A stretch of DNA of 64,000 bases, taken from assembly GCA_016712225.1 (NCBI GenBank), contig JADJRL010000003.1, positions 1,137,001-1,201,000 on the forward strand, written 5' to 3'. Each line of letters starts with the position of its first letter. The first letter of the stretch is position 1. Of the stretch, positions 35,918-43,992 are shown piece by piece. The stretch comes from Candidatus Defluviibacterium haderslevense (GTDB taxonomy: Bacteria > Bacteroidota > Bacteroidia > Chitinophagales > Saprospiraceae). The notes under the pieces are model-generated. The model ran no database searches. It saw nothing but the letters and a program-made list of their open reading frames with translations, and had not been told where the DNA came from. Made by a program: the position numbers and the translations under genes.

Positions 35918-36277
35918 TTACTCCTTTTTTCTAGGATATTGACAACACGCATGAAGCTTGCTATATGTTTCATCATTTGCATTAAATAAGGGAGTATCAT
36001 ACCCCGCAGCAGCAATTCTAAGCTGAATTTTATCCATTGAAGTTTTTAGGCTGTCGTAGCTTATTGTCAATAGATGTGATTGAATATCCCAATTGATATC
36101 ACTTACACCCTTGATCTTACCCGCTCGTTCAATTTGTTTTTTACACATTTTACAATTTCCTGAAACTTCAATTGTTTTACTAATTTTGCTTATTTGACCA
36201 AAAACAGGGTTAGTAAAGTTTTGAATAAGGAATATGATTAAAAGGGTTAATAGATCTTTCAAAATTGTGCTTTTCAT
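35918..36277 (-). CDS. Exported HMA-like domain protein
   Basis: About 119 residues from ATG 36277 (an ATG at 36286 adds three residues). A hydrophobic signal segment (LKDLLTLLIIFLIQNF) precedes ISKTIEVSGNCKMCKKQIERAGKIKGV, an HMA-type loop with C-x2-C placed as in heavy-metal-associated domains. Then WDIQSHLLTISYD and RIAAAGYDTP complete the ferredoxin-like fold. The C-terminus has a further C-C pair (LHACCQYP). A periplasmic metal-binding role is likely. It is not adjacent to the other HMA gene (33690) but lies in the same neighbourhood. Confidence 0.8.
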   Translation of the reverse strand: MKSTILKDLLTLLIIFLIQNFTNPVFGQISKISKTIEVSGNCKMCKKQIERAGKIKGVSDINWDIQSHLLTISYDSLKTSMDKIQLRIAAAGYDTPLFNANDETYSKLHACCQYPRKKE

Positions 36278-36327
36278 AAGGAACATCTTTTTGAAAAATT
36301 TGGTTCATTTGTTCTAATCACAGCTGA

Positions 36328-36362
36328 TTTTGATTACTTTTAGCATTAATCATCTATTTTTG
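36328..36362 (+). promoter_or_regulatory. Promoter of the DUF4293 gene
   Basis: TTTTG (36328-36332), 22-base spacer, TATTTTTG (36355-36362). Start of transcription near 36369 gives a leader of about 10 bases to ATG 36379. Confidence 0.6.
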
Positions 36363-36378
36363 CGATCAAATTGAGGAT

Positions 36379-36813
36379 ATGATCCAACGAAAACAATCAC
36401 TGTGGTTATTATTGAGCAGCTTATGCTGCGGATTTGAGCTATACCCATCATTCATAATGGTAAAAACCATAACACCTGGTATAGGTATGCTAGAAGACAA
36501 TATTATACAAGCTACTGAAAATCCAATAATTATGTATGGTAGTATTCTTTCTGCTGGTTTAGCTTTTAGCGCTATATTCCTGTTTAAAAATCGAGGTTTA
36601 CAAATACTAATTGCCAGTTTAGCAGCAATGATTCAACTGTTTGCTTGTATTGGCTTTGTTTTTTATACTTTGTATTCTAACGGCAAATTTCCCGAAATGA
36701 GAGCCGAAATCGGGCTTTATTTGGGCATTTTCGGGGTTATTTCAGTTTGGCTGGCCACCAGAGGGATAAGACGGGATGAAGAAATTGTACAATCACAAGA
36801 TAGGTTAAGATAA
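36379..36813 (+). CDS. DUF4293 membrane protein
   Basis: A 144-residue protein with four membrane helices. It begins MIQRKQSLWLLL and ends DRLR, both hallmarks of DUF4293, a family restricted to Bacteroidota. Its function is unknown. It sits directly upstream of rpsT but with a separate promoter between them. Included with high confidence as a family member, with no functional claim. Confidence 0.88.
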   Translation: MIQRKQSLWLLLSSLCCGFELYPSFIMVKTITPGIGMLEDNIIQATENPIIMYGSILSAGLAFSAIFLFKNRGLQILIASLAAMIQLFACIGFVFYTLYSNGKFPEMRAEIGLYLGIFGVISVWLATRGIRRDEEIVQSQDRLR

Positions 36814-36851
36814 AATTTTCATTTATTTTAGTTTAATTGCCATTATTACTA

Positions 36852-36859
36852 TATCTTTG
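36852..36859 (+). promoter_or_regulatory. -7 box of the rpsT promoter
   Basis: TATCTTTG matches TAnnTTTG; a weak -33 (TTTTAG at 36826-36831) lies 20 bases upstream. 23 bases separate the box from the rpsT ATG. Confidence 0.6.
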
Positions 36860-36882
36860 CACTCCTTAAAATAAAAAGAGAT

Positions 36883-37137
36883 ATGGCAAACCATAAATCC
36901 TCATTAAAAAGAATCCGTCAGGGTGTTGTAATACGCTTAGCAAATAGGTATTATAAAAAGTCTACAAGAACTGCAATTGCAAAGTTGAGATTATTAGAAG
37001 ATAAAGCTGAGGCAAACAAGTTTTTACCAAAAGTAATTTCCATGATTGATCGCTTAGCTAAGAAAAACACATGGCATAAAAACAAGGCTGGTAATTTAAA
37101 AAGCAGCCTCATGATAAAGGTAGCAAAAATGGCCTAA
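36883..37137 (+). CDS. rpsT: 30S ribosomal protein S20
   Basis: An 84-residue basic protein starting MANHKSSLKRIRQ, with the S20 core RTAIAKLRL and the closing IDRLAKKNTWHKNKAGNLKSSL; full family length. It binds 16S rRNA in the small subunit. Monocistronic: its own -7 box lies upstream, and a small hairpin (GATCTTT/AAAGATC, 37141-37157) lies right after the stop. Confidence 0.97.
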   Translation: MANHKSSLKRIRQGVVIRLANRYYKKSTRTAIAKLRLLEDKAEANKFLPKVISMIDRLAKKNTWHKNKAGNLKSSLMIKVAKMA

Positions 37138-37140
37138 TTG

Positions 37141-37157
37141 GATCTTTTTTAAAGATC
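37141..37157 (+). terminator. Short hairpin after rpsT, possible weak terminator
   Basis: GATCTTT (37141-37147), loop TTT, AAAGATC (37151-37157). The stem is perfect but short and AT-rich and is followed by TTATATATAG instead of a T run, so termination would be inefficient. Confidence 0.4.
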
Positions 37158-37222
37158 TTATATATAGAATACTTTTGAGTTCAAGGTCTCAAAAATCAGT
37201 TTAAGTCAGTAAATATAGAATA

Positions 37223-37630
37223 ATGCGTGTAGCGATATTTCGCAAAGGACACTTTAACGCAGCACATCGACTGTATAATCCTAAATGGTCTGATGAAAAA
37301 AACCAAGAAGTTTTTGGAATTTGCAGTAAGCCAAATTTTCATGGCCATAATTACGAACTGGAAATTAAAGTTACCGGGGAGATGAATCCTGAGACTGGGA
37401 TAGTAATGGATTTAAAAAAACTGAAAGAAATTATCCAAATTCATGTAGAAAACCGCTATGATCACACCAATCTTAATTTAGATCTTATTGAATTCCAGGA
37501 TAAAATTCCCACTGCTGAAAATATTTGTATTGAGATTTATAATATATTAAGATTACAAATTTCAGAGGATTTAGATCTTGTTGTCAGATTGTATGAAACA
37601 CCACGTAATTATGTTGAATATCCTGTTTAG
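37223..37630 (+). CDS. queD: 6-carboxy/6-pyruvoyl-tetrahydropterin synthase (QueD/PTPS family)
   Basis: A 135-residue enzyme acting on dihydroneopterin triphosphate in queuosine or pterin synthesis. Zinc ligands are visible as HFNAAHRL (first His) and FHGHNY (His pair); the catalytic Cys lies in GICSKPNFHGH. PTAEN and YETPRN are substrate-binding motifs of the family, and the length is normal. Whether it forms the carboxy (QueD) or pyruvoyl product cannot be decided from sequence alone; no other queuosine genes are here. Convergent with hscB, stops 7 bases apart. Confidence 0.9.
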   Translation: MRVAIFRKGHFNAAHRLYNPKWSDEKNQEVFGICSKPNFHGHNYELEIKVTGEMNPETGIVMDLKKLKEIIQIHVENRYDHTNLNLDLIEFQDKIPTAENICIEIYNILRLQISEDLDLVVRLYETPRNYVEYPV

Positions 37631-37637
37631 GAAACAT

Positions 37638-38165
37638 TTATAACTCTACTGAATCGCCTTTAATTGCTGATTTTAATCTGTTAAAGTATTTTAATTTGTA
37701 ATAATATTGCTGCAGCTTTATTAGTGTATTGTCTACTTTCTTACCACTATCATAATCAGTTATAGATGGTAGTATTTCTTGAAGGTTTTTTTCTTCAACT
37801 AAGCGTATGGAATCTTCTAATTTAGATAATTCTTCTATTTTATTTAGATGTTTTGCTTCTATAATCTCTTCATGAAGCTCTAACATTTCCATAAGAAAAT
37901 CTTCTGGAAGTGGATTATTCTGTTGACTTTCAATATTAATCGATTCAAGTTCGAGAATATATTTTAAGCGCATTTCAAAAGAACCTAATGTCTTATAAGC
38001 TATATTATTAAATGCTGAATCGTATTGAATTTCATTTTCAGAAAGATCTAATTTATTATTCTGATCTGGATGTAGCTCGCGACTTTTAGCATAGAATTTT
38101 TGCCTCAAAGCGTTCAAATCTAATAAAACCTTTGGTTCCAGTTGATAAAATTCAAAATAATTCAT
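37638..38165 (-). CDS. hscB: Fe-S cluster co-chaperone HscB
   Basis: A 175-residue J-domain protein. The J domain (~1-70) includes MNYFEFYQLEP, the HPD motif in SRELHPDQNN, and NNIAYKTLGSFEMRLKYIL. The C-terminal helical domain (~80-175; PLPEDFLMEMLELHEEI) is that of HscB, which hands IscU to the HscA chaperone during iron-sulfur cluster assembly. No N-terminal zinc finger is present. Its ATG overlaps the rseP stop codon (TAATG at 38163-38167), indicating translational coupling with rseP. Confidence 0.88.
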   Translation of the reverse strand: MNYFEFYQLEPKVLLDLNALRQKFYAKSRELHPDQNNKLDLSENEIQYDSAFNNIAYKTLGSFEMRLKYILELESINIESQQNNPLPEDFLMEMLELHEEIIEAKHLNKIEELSKLEDSIRLVEEKNLQEILPSITDYDSGKKVDNTLIKLQQYYYKLKYFNRLKSAIKGDSVEL

Positions 38166-39505
38166 TACTTATTAAAATATCGCATAACATCAAGACCATT
38201 AGCAAACAACAACAATCCAATAAGAAGTATAAATCCTACCATTGTAGCTTTTTCAATGATTCTGTCTGGAACCTTTCTTCCAGTAAAAACTTCAATTAAT
38301 AGAAAAACTACATATCCACCATCTAATGCCGGAATAGGTAATAGATTCATGAATCCAAGTATAATGGATAGAATGGCTGTCATTCTCCAAAAAGAGGTCC
38401 AATTCCAGGTTTTATCAAACATATTAGCGATTGCAGCAAATCCACCTAGACTATCCTTTGCATTTATTTTTCCTGAAAACATCATGCTAAATCCTTTTAA
38501 CTGTTTACCTAAAAGATCTATTCCTGTATCGATACCTTTCGGAATGGATGCCAATAAAGTAAAATGCTCAGTTTTTGTTTCATAATACCCTGCCGTTTCC
38601 CAGCCGAGTCCGACAACACCTTTATCATCTGAGCTAGCAGGAATGATCAAGGTATCAAGATTTCGTACCACTTGAAATTGGAAGGTTGTTGATGGTTTAT
38701 TTTTTGTTAATTTAAATACCTCATGAATGAACTGAACAGGTTGTTCATTGATCCCAATAACGAGATCTCCCTTAAGTATTCCTGCTTTAGCAGCTCCGGA
38801 ATTTTCAAGAATTCTGCCGACTTTAGACGGAAAAGGAATACCCCAAAGTTCATAAGATTTGGATTCCGGCTTCGTGAGTATTCCGATATACTTGGGATCA
38901 ATATTCAAACTCATGGACTGACCAGATCTAAGGATATCGACTTTGGTATTGTTATCAAAAATAATTGATTTTAAAAATAGTCCTTTATCGAATCTATCAA
39001 AGGTTTTTCCATTGATTGCTACAATTTGGTCTCCATCTCTAAATCCCATTTCATAGCTTAAACTGTCTGTATAAATACCATGTTTCATTGCGGTGTTAGG
39101 TAAATATTCAATCCCATTTATCCATAAAAGCATTGCAAAAATGAAAAACCCTAATACAAAATTTACAGTTACACCTCCCAACATAATAATTAATCGCTGC
39201 CAGGCTGGCTTTGATCTGAATTCCCATGGTTGAGGCTCCTTTTTGAGCTGTTCTGTATCAAAACTTTCATCAACCATCCCGGAAATTTTGACGTATCCAC
39301 CTAAGGGTAACCAGCCTATACCATACTCCGTATCACCAATTTTTTTCTTGAATAAGGAAAAATAGGGATCCATGAACAAGTAAAATTTTTCTACTCTGGT
39401 TTTGAACCACCGAGCTGGAAAAAAATGACCGCATTCGTGTAAAATGACCAGTATTGATAAGCTCAAAATAAACTGGAGTATCATTATAACATTACCCATT
39501 TGCAA
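38165..39505 (-). CDS. rseP: RIP metalloprotease RseP (site-2 protease)
   Basis: A 446-residue intramembrane zinc protease. The active site HECGHF lies near the N-terminus (~residue 24), two PDZ-like segments in the periplasmic part (~115-320; LSYEMGFRDGDQIVAINGK and SGAAKAGILKGDLVIGINEQ), and the third ligand motif LDGGYVVFLLIE (~395) in the C-terminal membrane helices. RseP cleaves anti-sigma factors and leftover signal peptides. Alternative starts at 39499 or 39484 change only a few residues. Forms an operon with hscB downstream and has a minus-strand -7 box at 39545-39552. Confidence 0.93.
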   Translation of the reverse strand: MQMGNVIMILQFILSLSILVILHECGHFFPARWFKTRVEKFYLFMDPYFSLFKKKIGDTEYGIGWLPLGGYVKISGMVDESFDTEQLKKEPQPWEFRSKPAWQRLIIMLGGVTVNFVLGFFIFAMLLWINGIEYLPNTAMKHGIYTDSLSYEMGFRDGDQIVAINGKTFDRFDKGLFLKSIIFDNNTKVDILRSGQSMSLNIDPKYIGILTKPESKSYELWGIPFPSKVGRILENSGAAKAGILKGDLVIGINEQPVQFIHEVFKLTKNKPSTTFQFQVVRNLDTLIIPASSDDKGVVGLGWETAGYYETKTEHFTLLASIPKGIDTGIDLLGKQLKGFSMMFSGKINAKDSLGGFAAIANMFDKTWNWTSFWRMTAILSIILGFMNLLPIPALDGGYVVFLLIEVFTGRKVPDRIIEKATMVGFILLIGLLLFANGLDVMRYFNK

Positions 39506-39544
39506 AATTTAACTGATTTGAATCAATAAAACGAAAATAAAACA

Positions 39545-39552
39545 CAAAGATA
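39545..39552 (-). promoter_or_regulatory. -7 box of the rseP-hscB operon
   Basis: Reads TATCTTTG on the minus strand, the same octamer as at rpsT, rsmE, hppA and ileS. Lies 39 bases upstream of the rseP ATG. Confidence 0.5.
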
Positions 39553-39636
39553 TACTTAATGTTGCTTAATTTTTAAATATTGACTTTACCTCCCTCTGAA
39601 ATCGATTTGCCTTTAACAAAAGCGATTTGCATCTAT

Positions 39637-39644
39637 TATCTTTG
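39637..39644 (+). promoter_or_regulatory. -7 box that decides the rsmE start
   Basis: TATCTTTG on the plus strand. Transcription would begin near 39651, so the in-frame TTG at 39627 cannot be the start; GTG at 39660 is the first usable codon and gives the usual family N-terminus NLFFG. Confidence 0.55.
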
Positions 39645-39659
39645 ATCCAAATTAAGAAG

Positions 39660-40367
39660 GTGAATTTATTTTTTGGCCATAGAGTAAATGATTTTGAATT
39701 GACTTTGTCTGGTCCAGAGGCCCATCATTGTTCAAAAGTTACCCGAAATAAGATAGGAGATCAGGTCTTAATAACTGAGTTTAAAGGTATTATTTGGTAC
39801 GGAGAAATCGTCAGGATTTTAAAAGATGAACTTATTATTCATTGTAAGGATATCTATAAGCAACACCAAAAATCAATTGGAGAAATCCATATAGCTATTA
39901 GCCTCACTCAACATATGGATCGCTTTGAGTGGTTTGTTGAAAAAGTAGTGGAAAGCGGTGTAGATCAAATAACACCTATCCTCTGTGAAAGAACTGAACA
40001 TTCACGAATAAAAATAGATCGGATTCAAAAAATAATATTGGAATCCGCTAAGCAAACATTAAGACCTACTTTACCAGTTTTAAATTCATTAATTTCATAT
40101 AAAGAATTTATTGCAACAAATGTACCCGATCAACGTTTTATTTGTCATTGCGAATCTGGAAATGAAGGATTTATTGGAGAAAAATATAAGTCTAATGAAA
40201 ATGCTACAGTATTAATAGGCCCTGCCGGAGACTTTACAACTAACGAAATCAAATTAGCCATGTCATTTGATTATATACCGGTGCATCTTGGTTCGTTTAG
40301 ATTGAGAACTGAAACAGCAGGAATAGCTACATGTATCATTTTACAAACTCTTAAAAATTTAAAATGA
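39660..40367 (+). CDS. rsmE: 16S rRNA (uracil1498-N3)-methyltransferase RsmE
   Basis: 235 residues from GTG 39660. A PUA-like N-terminal domain (LSGPEAHHCSKVTRNKIGD) is followed by a SPOUT methyltransferase domain with the knot motifs IGPAGDFTTNEI and LGSFRLRTETAGI that bind S-adenosylmethionine. Family length is normal. It methylates U1498 near the decoding centre of 16S rRNA. Its stop overlaps the start of the DUF4159 gene (ATGA at 40364-40367), so the two are translationally coupled. Confidence 0.93.
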   Translation: MNLFFGHRVNDFELTLSGPEAHHCSKVTRNKIGDQVLITEFKGIIWYGEIVRILKDELIIHCKDIYKQHQKSIGEIHIAISLTQHMDRFEWFVEKVVESGVDQITPILCERTEHSRIKIDRIQKIILESAKQTLRPTLPVLNSLISYKEFIATNVPDQRFICHCESGNEGFIGEKYKSNENATVLIGPAGDFTTNEIKLAMSFDYIPVHLGSFRLRTETAGIATCIILQTLKNLK

Positions 40368-41026
40368 ATAAAAATATTATTTTATTATTCTTTTTTAGTT
40401 GTGTGTTTTTGTCTTTTTCAAACAAAAATAGTATACCCCTAAAATTAGCATTACTAAAATATAATGGTGGTGGTGATTGGTATGCTAATCCCACTTCATT
40501 AAAAAATTTAAGCAGGTTTTGTAATAAGGAACTTAAGATGGCTTTAGATGAAAATTATGCAACCGTTGAGGTTGGAAGTGCTGATCTATTTAATTATCCC
40601 TTTTTACACATGACTGGACATGGAAATGTAGTTTTTAGTGATCTTGAAGCACAGAATTTAAGACAGTATTTACTTGGAGGAGGTTTCTTACATATTGACG
40701 ATAATTATGGAATGGATCCTTTCGTCAGGCCTTCTATGAAAAAAGTTTTTCCAGAGCTGGACTTTATTGAACTTCCATTTTCACATCCCATATATAAACA
40801 GAAATTTGAATTTCCAAAGGGCCTACCTAAAATTCATGAACACGATCGAAAAGCACCTCAGGGTTTTGGTCTGATTTGGCAAGGCAGATTAGTTTGTTAT
40901 TATTCATTTGAATGCGATCTTGGTGATGGCTGGGAAGATCGTGAAGTTCATAAGGATCCGGAAGAAGTCAGAATTCAGGCTTTGCGTATGGGTGCGAACC
41001 TGGTTCAATATGCGTTTATACAATAA
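40364..41026 (+). CDS. Secreted DUF4159 protein
   Basis: A 220-residue protein with a signal peptide (ILLFFFSCVFLSFS). It then has the DUF4159 signature KYNGGGDWYANPTSLKNL, MTGHGNVVF, LLGGGFLHIDDNYG and IHEHDRKAPQGFG. The fold resembles a class I glutamine-amidotransferase-like/flavodoxin scaffold, but no catalytic residues are established for the family. It is translationally coupled to rsmE, an association whose meaning is unknown. Predicted periplasmic. Confidence 0.88.
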   Translation: MNKNIILLFFFSCVFLSFSNKNSIPLKLALLKYNGGGDWYANPTSLKNLSRFCNKELKMALDENYATVEVGSADLFNYPFLHMTGHGNVVFSDLEAQNLRQYLLGGGFLHIDDNYGMDPFVRPSMKKVFPELDFIELPFSHPIYKQKFEFPKGLPKIHEHDRKAPQGFGLIWQGRLVCYYSFECDLGDGWEDREVHKDPEEVRIQALRMGANLVQYAFIQ

Positions 41027-41135
41027 GTAATAATCCTAAAAATATTCTCTACTTTTCATATCATTGCATATATCAATAGATTATAGTTTACGAGTATTAT
41101 CAATAAGCTTTAGATGCATTCTAAAAAGAAATAAT

Positions 41136-41645
41136 CTATAGAAATGAAACTGATCGATCAATACTTGATTTTATAGTAACAGTTTGGGAAGAAACCAATT
41201 TCCATCTATTCTCATTGAATTCATAAAGATTTACAATATAAATTCCTGGTTCACTAAACTTTTGTTGTACCAAATTATTCGAAAAACGTCTGCGCATTCC
41301 ATTACCATAATCAATTAAATACTTTTTTGATTCATCAAATGCTATGTAATTAAAAGTAATATCATTACCAGGTATTAAATCTCCTTTGATCAAAAGTCTT
41401 GTATTTATTTCCCTTTCATTGATATTTGATAATTGTTTATTTTCAAGCACATGAAATGTTTGATCCTTCTTGACCATTGTTGTATTATTTTGGGATTGTG
41501 TATCGGCTTGAATGGATCGACCCAAAATTAAATAACTCCCTATAATACCAAATAATGCTATGGCTAAAGCTAATAATAAATCTTTGGTTCTCTCAGTTAA
41601 TCCCTTTAGAGATAGAGAAGGTAATACGCTGATATTTCGTTCCAT
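41136..41645 (-). CDS. Membrane-anchored protein with PKD-like domain, function unknown
   Basis: A 169-residue protein with a cytoplasmic N-terminus of about 20 residues, one membrane helix (LLLALAIALFGIIGSYLIL, ~23-42), a polar linker, then a single PKD-like beta-sandwich (~85-160) recognisable from FNYIAFDESKKYLIDYGNG and FSEPGIYIVNLYEF. It is a type II membrane protein facing the periplasm. No family with known function was recognised. Monocistronic; a -7 box on the minus strand lies at 41669-41676, and the AT-rich spacer 41690-41790 separates it from the DedA gene. Confidence 0.65.
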   Translation of the reverse strand: MERNISVLPSLSLKGLTERTKDLLLALAIALFGIIGSYLILGRSIQADTQSQNNTTMVKKDQTFHVLENKQLSNINEREINTRLLIKGDLIPGNDITFNYIAFDESKKYLIDYGNGMRRRFSNNLVQQKFSEPGIYIVNLYEFNENRWKLVSSQTVTIKSSIDRSVSFL

Positions 41646-41668
41646 TTTTTGAGATTATTTGGGAACTG

Positions 41669-41676
41669 CAAATATA
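41669..41676 (-). promoter_or_regulatory. -7 box for the PKD-like membrane protein
   Basis: Reads TATATTTG on the minus strand, 23 bases before the ATG at 41645. No -33 TTG at the correct spacing was found in the AT-only region upstream. Confidence 0.45.
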
Positions 41677-41833
41677 TTAAATATTTTTGTAATATAAAAC
41701 ATATATAGTTATATTTAAATATTATATATATTATATTTTATTATTATATAATACATATCTATTTAAATATTTGATTCACATTTATATAACCTTGTTTACT
41801 ATATTGAATACTAACAATCAATGATTTATTATA

Positions 41834-41865
41834 TTGGTTAGAGTATAAAATACTTATTACCTTTA
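41834..41865 (+). promoter_or_regulatory. Promoter of the DedA-symporter pair
   Basis: TTG (41834-41836), 21-base spacer, TACCTTTA (41858-41865; last base deviates from TAnnTTTG). The leader to ATG 41884 would be about 12 bases. Confidence 0.5.
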
Positions 41866-41883
41866 TGCTTAATCATTTAAATT

Positions 41884-42534
41884 ATGAATTGGATCAATCA
41901 AATTATTGATTTTGTATTACATGTGGATAAACATTTAGTGGAATTAACCAGTCAGTATGGAACCTATATATATATTATTCTTTTTTTGATCCTTTTTTCT
42001 GAAACAGGACTGGTAGTAATGGCAGTCCTTCCTGGTGATAGTTTACTGTTTGCTGCCGGAGCATTAGCTTCAAGTGGTAATTTGAATGTCTTTACTATTA
42101 TGTTCGTTTGTATTATCGGTGCATTCTTAGGAAATACTCTGAATTTTTATATAGGAAAATGGTTAGGACCAAAAGTTTTTGAAAGAAACAATCCATATCT
42201 TAAAAAAGAATATTTAATAAGGACTCAAAATTTTTATGAAAAACATGGAGGAAAAGCACTTATCATTGGTAGATTTTTACCACTAATTCGAACTTTCGTT
42301 CCTTTGGTGGCCGGAATTGGAAATATGAATTTTTTCAAATTTACCTTATATAATATTATTGGTGCTATCTTATGGATTATACCCTTGACTTTAATCGGTT
42401 ATCTATTTGGAAACTTACCTTTTGTCAAAAACAATTTTACTATTGTGATCTTGTGCATTATAGTTATTAGTGCCATGCCTTTATTTATTGGAATACTCAA
42501 TAGAAAAAGACTCATTAAAAAAAGTAATTTTTAA
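41884..42534 (+). CDS. DedA-family (SNARE-associated) membrane protein
   Basis: A 216-residue inner-membrane protein of the DedA/VTT family. Signatures: SETGLVVMAVLPGDSLLFAAGALA (with the acidic residue of the E-x-G...P-G-D motif), the glycine-rich IGAFLGNTLNFYIGKW, and FLPLIRTFVPLVAGIGNM with the essential arginine. Members flip undecaprenyl phosphate or phospholipids and affect membrane potential. Followed after 58 bases by a dicarboxylate-type symporter in the same direction, possibly cotranscribed. Confidence 0.9.
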   Translation: MNWINQIIDFVLHVDKHLVELTSQYGTYIYIILFLILFSETGLVVMAVLPGDSLLFAAGALASSGNLNVFTIMFVCIIGAFLGNTLNFYIGKWLGPKVFERNNPYLKKEYLIRTQNFYEKHGGKALIIGRFLPLIRTFVPLVAGIGNMNFFKFTLYNIIGAILWIIPLTLIGYLFGNLPFVKNNFTIVILCIIVISAMPLFIGILNRKRLIKKSNF

Positions 42535-42592
42535 ATATAACTTAACTAAATGATTTGACTTAATTTGACCTATTAAATAATGAAAATTTAAT

Positions 42593-43963
42593 ATGAAAAC
42601 ATTTATTAAAAATAATTTAAAGATCATTTTTTTAATTATTTTGATTATAGGTCTTTATTCAGGGCTTCAATTTTTTATAAATTTTAATTTATCGGACCAG
42701 ATAAATGGTATAATTCGCTGGATTGGAATCTTTATGCTTCTATTATTAGGTTATCACTATAGTAAATTAACAACATGGATTTTTATTGGAATGATAGTCG
42801 GAGCAGAAATTGGGTATGATTTTCCTGCTCTTGGAATTGAATTGAATATCCTTAGTAAGATTTTTATTAAAATGATCAAAACCATCATCGCACCACTCCT
42901 ATTTGGGACACTGATTGTTGGTATAGCAGGTCATTCAAATATTAAACAAGTAGGTAGATTAGGATGGAAATCATTATTATATTTCGAAGTAGTTACTACA
43001 ATAGCATTAGCCATAGGATTAATTGCCATAAATATTAGCAAGGCTGGAATTGGTATTAATCATACTGGAATTAAAGAAGAATTGCCTCCCAATATTCAAG
43101 CGCAAGGCTGGAAAGACCTGGTACTTCACATTTTTCCTGAAAATTTTATTAAGTCTATTGCTGATGGTCAAGTATTGCAAATAGTTGTTTTTTGTTTAAT
43201 TTTTGCGATATCAATGATGTTTGTTGATAAAAAAGTTAAACGCCCAATACTAGAATTTGCAGAATCTCTATCCGCAATAATGTTCAAGTTTACAGATATC
43301 ATTATGTACTTTGCTCCATTTGCTGTGGGAGGAGCAATAGCCTACACTATTGCAAATCTTGGAATTGAAGTACTTCACAATCTTTTACTACTTTTAGTTA
43401 CTCTATATATCGCATTAATTGTGCTTGTGCTGTTTGTATTTTTACCCATCATTTGGATTGCAAAAATTCCCTTAAAACGATTTATAAAATATGTAACACA
43501 ACCAGTAAGTATAGCTTTTGGAACAGCAAGTTCAGAAGCAGCATTACCATCAGCAATGGAGAATATGGAACAATTCGGAGTGACTAGAGAAGTAGTTGCT
43601 TTTGTATTACCTACCGGTTTGAGTTTTAATTTAGATGGAACGACTTTATATTTAGCTTTAGCTGCCATATTTGTAGCACAGGCAGGTGGAATTGAATTAA
43701 CTATAAGTCAGCAAATTATTATGTTATTAACCCTGATGTTAACGAGCAAAGGAGTTGCTGGAGTTGCACGGGCTTCATTAGTTATATTAGCTGCAACTGC
43801 AAGTTCATTTGGCCTACCAGAATGGCCAATTGCAGCTATTTTAGGAATAGATGCCTTAATGGATATGGCAAGAACAGCAGTTAATACTTTTGGAAATTGT
43901 TTGGCTACTGTTGTCATCGGTAAATGGGAAAACGAACTTAACATTCCCAATCATGATGACTAA
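42593..43963 (+). CDS. Dicarboxylate/amino acid:cation symporter (DAACS family)
   Basis: A 456-residue secondary transporter of the GltP/DctA fold. Hairpin motifs are visible: GTASSEAALP (HP1, serine-rich), SFNLDGTTLY (the NMDGT position), LMLTSKGVAGV (HP2), and MDMARTAVNTFGN in TM8 with the substrate-binding Arg. At the position where sodium-coupled GltPh has Asp405, this protein has Asn (FGNCLA), a state I associate with proton-coupled bacterial members; this is inference. The substrate is likely glutamate, aspartate or a C4-dicarboxylate. The N-terminus carries two extra hydrophobic helices (1-65). Confidence 0.9.
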   Translation: MKTFIKNNLKIIFLIILIIGLYSGLQFFINFNLSDQINGIIRWIGIFMLLLLGYHYSKLTTWIFIGMIVGAEIGYDFPALGIELNILSKIFIKMIKTIIAPLLFGTLIVGIAGHSNIKQVGRLGWKSLLYFEVVTTIALAIGLIAINISKAGIGINHTGIKEELPPNIQAQGWKDLVLHIFPENFIKSIADGQVLQIVVFCLIFAISMMFVDKKVKRPILEFAESLSAIMFKFTDIIMYFAPFAVGGAIAYTIANLGIEVLHNLLLLLVTLYIALIVLVLFVFLPIIWIAKIPLKRFIKYVTQPVSIAFGTASSEAALPSAMENMEQFGVTREVVAFVLPTGLSFNLDGTTLYLALAAIFVAQAGGIELTISQQIIMLLTLMLTSKGVAGVARASLVILAATASSFGLPEWPIAAILGIDALMDMARTAVNTFGNCLATVVIGKWENELNIPNHDD

Positions 43964-43971
43964 TATTTTTA

Positions 43972-43983
43972 ATTGACGTCAAT
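43972..43983. other. Perfect 12-base palindrome between convergent genes
   Basis: ATTGACGTCAAT is a perfect palindrome in the 29-base gap between the symporter and the helicase-nuclease stops. It is too short and lacks a T run for a terminator; it may be chance or a protein site. Confidence 0.35.
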
Positions 43984-43992
43984 CATTTAGCA

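Noticed and set aside
37138..37222. preQ1 riboswitch ahead of the QueD/PTPS gene
   Set aside because: The 85-base spacer shows only a short hairpin right after rpsT and no preQ1 aptamer-like sequence.
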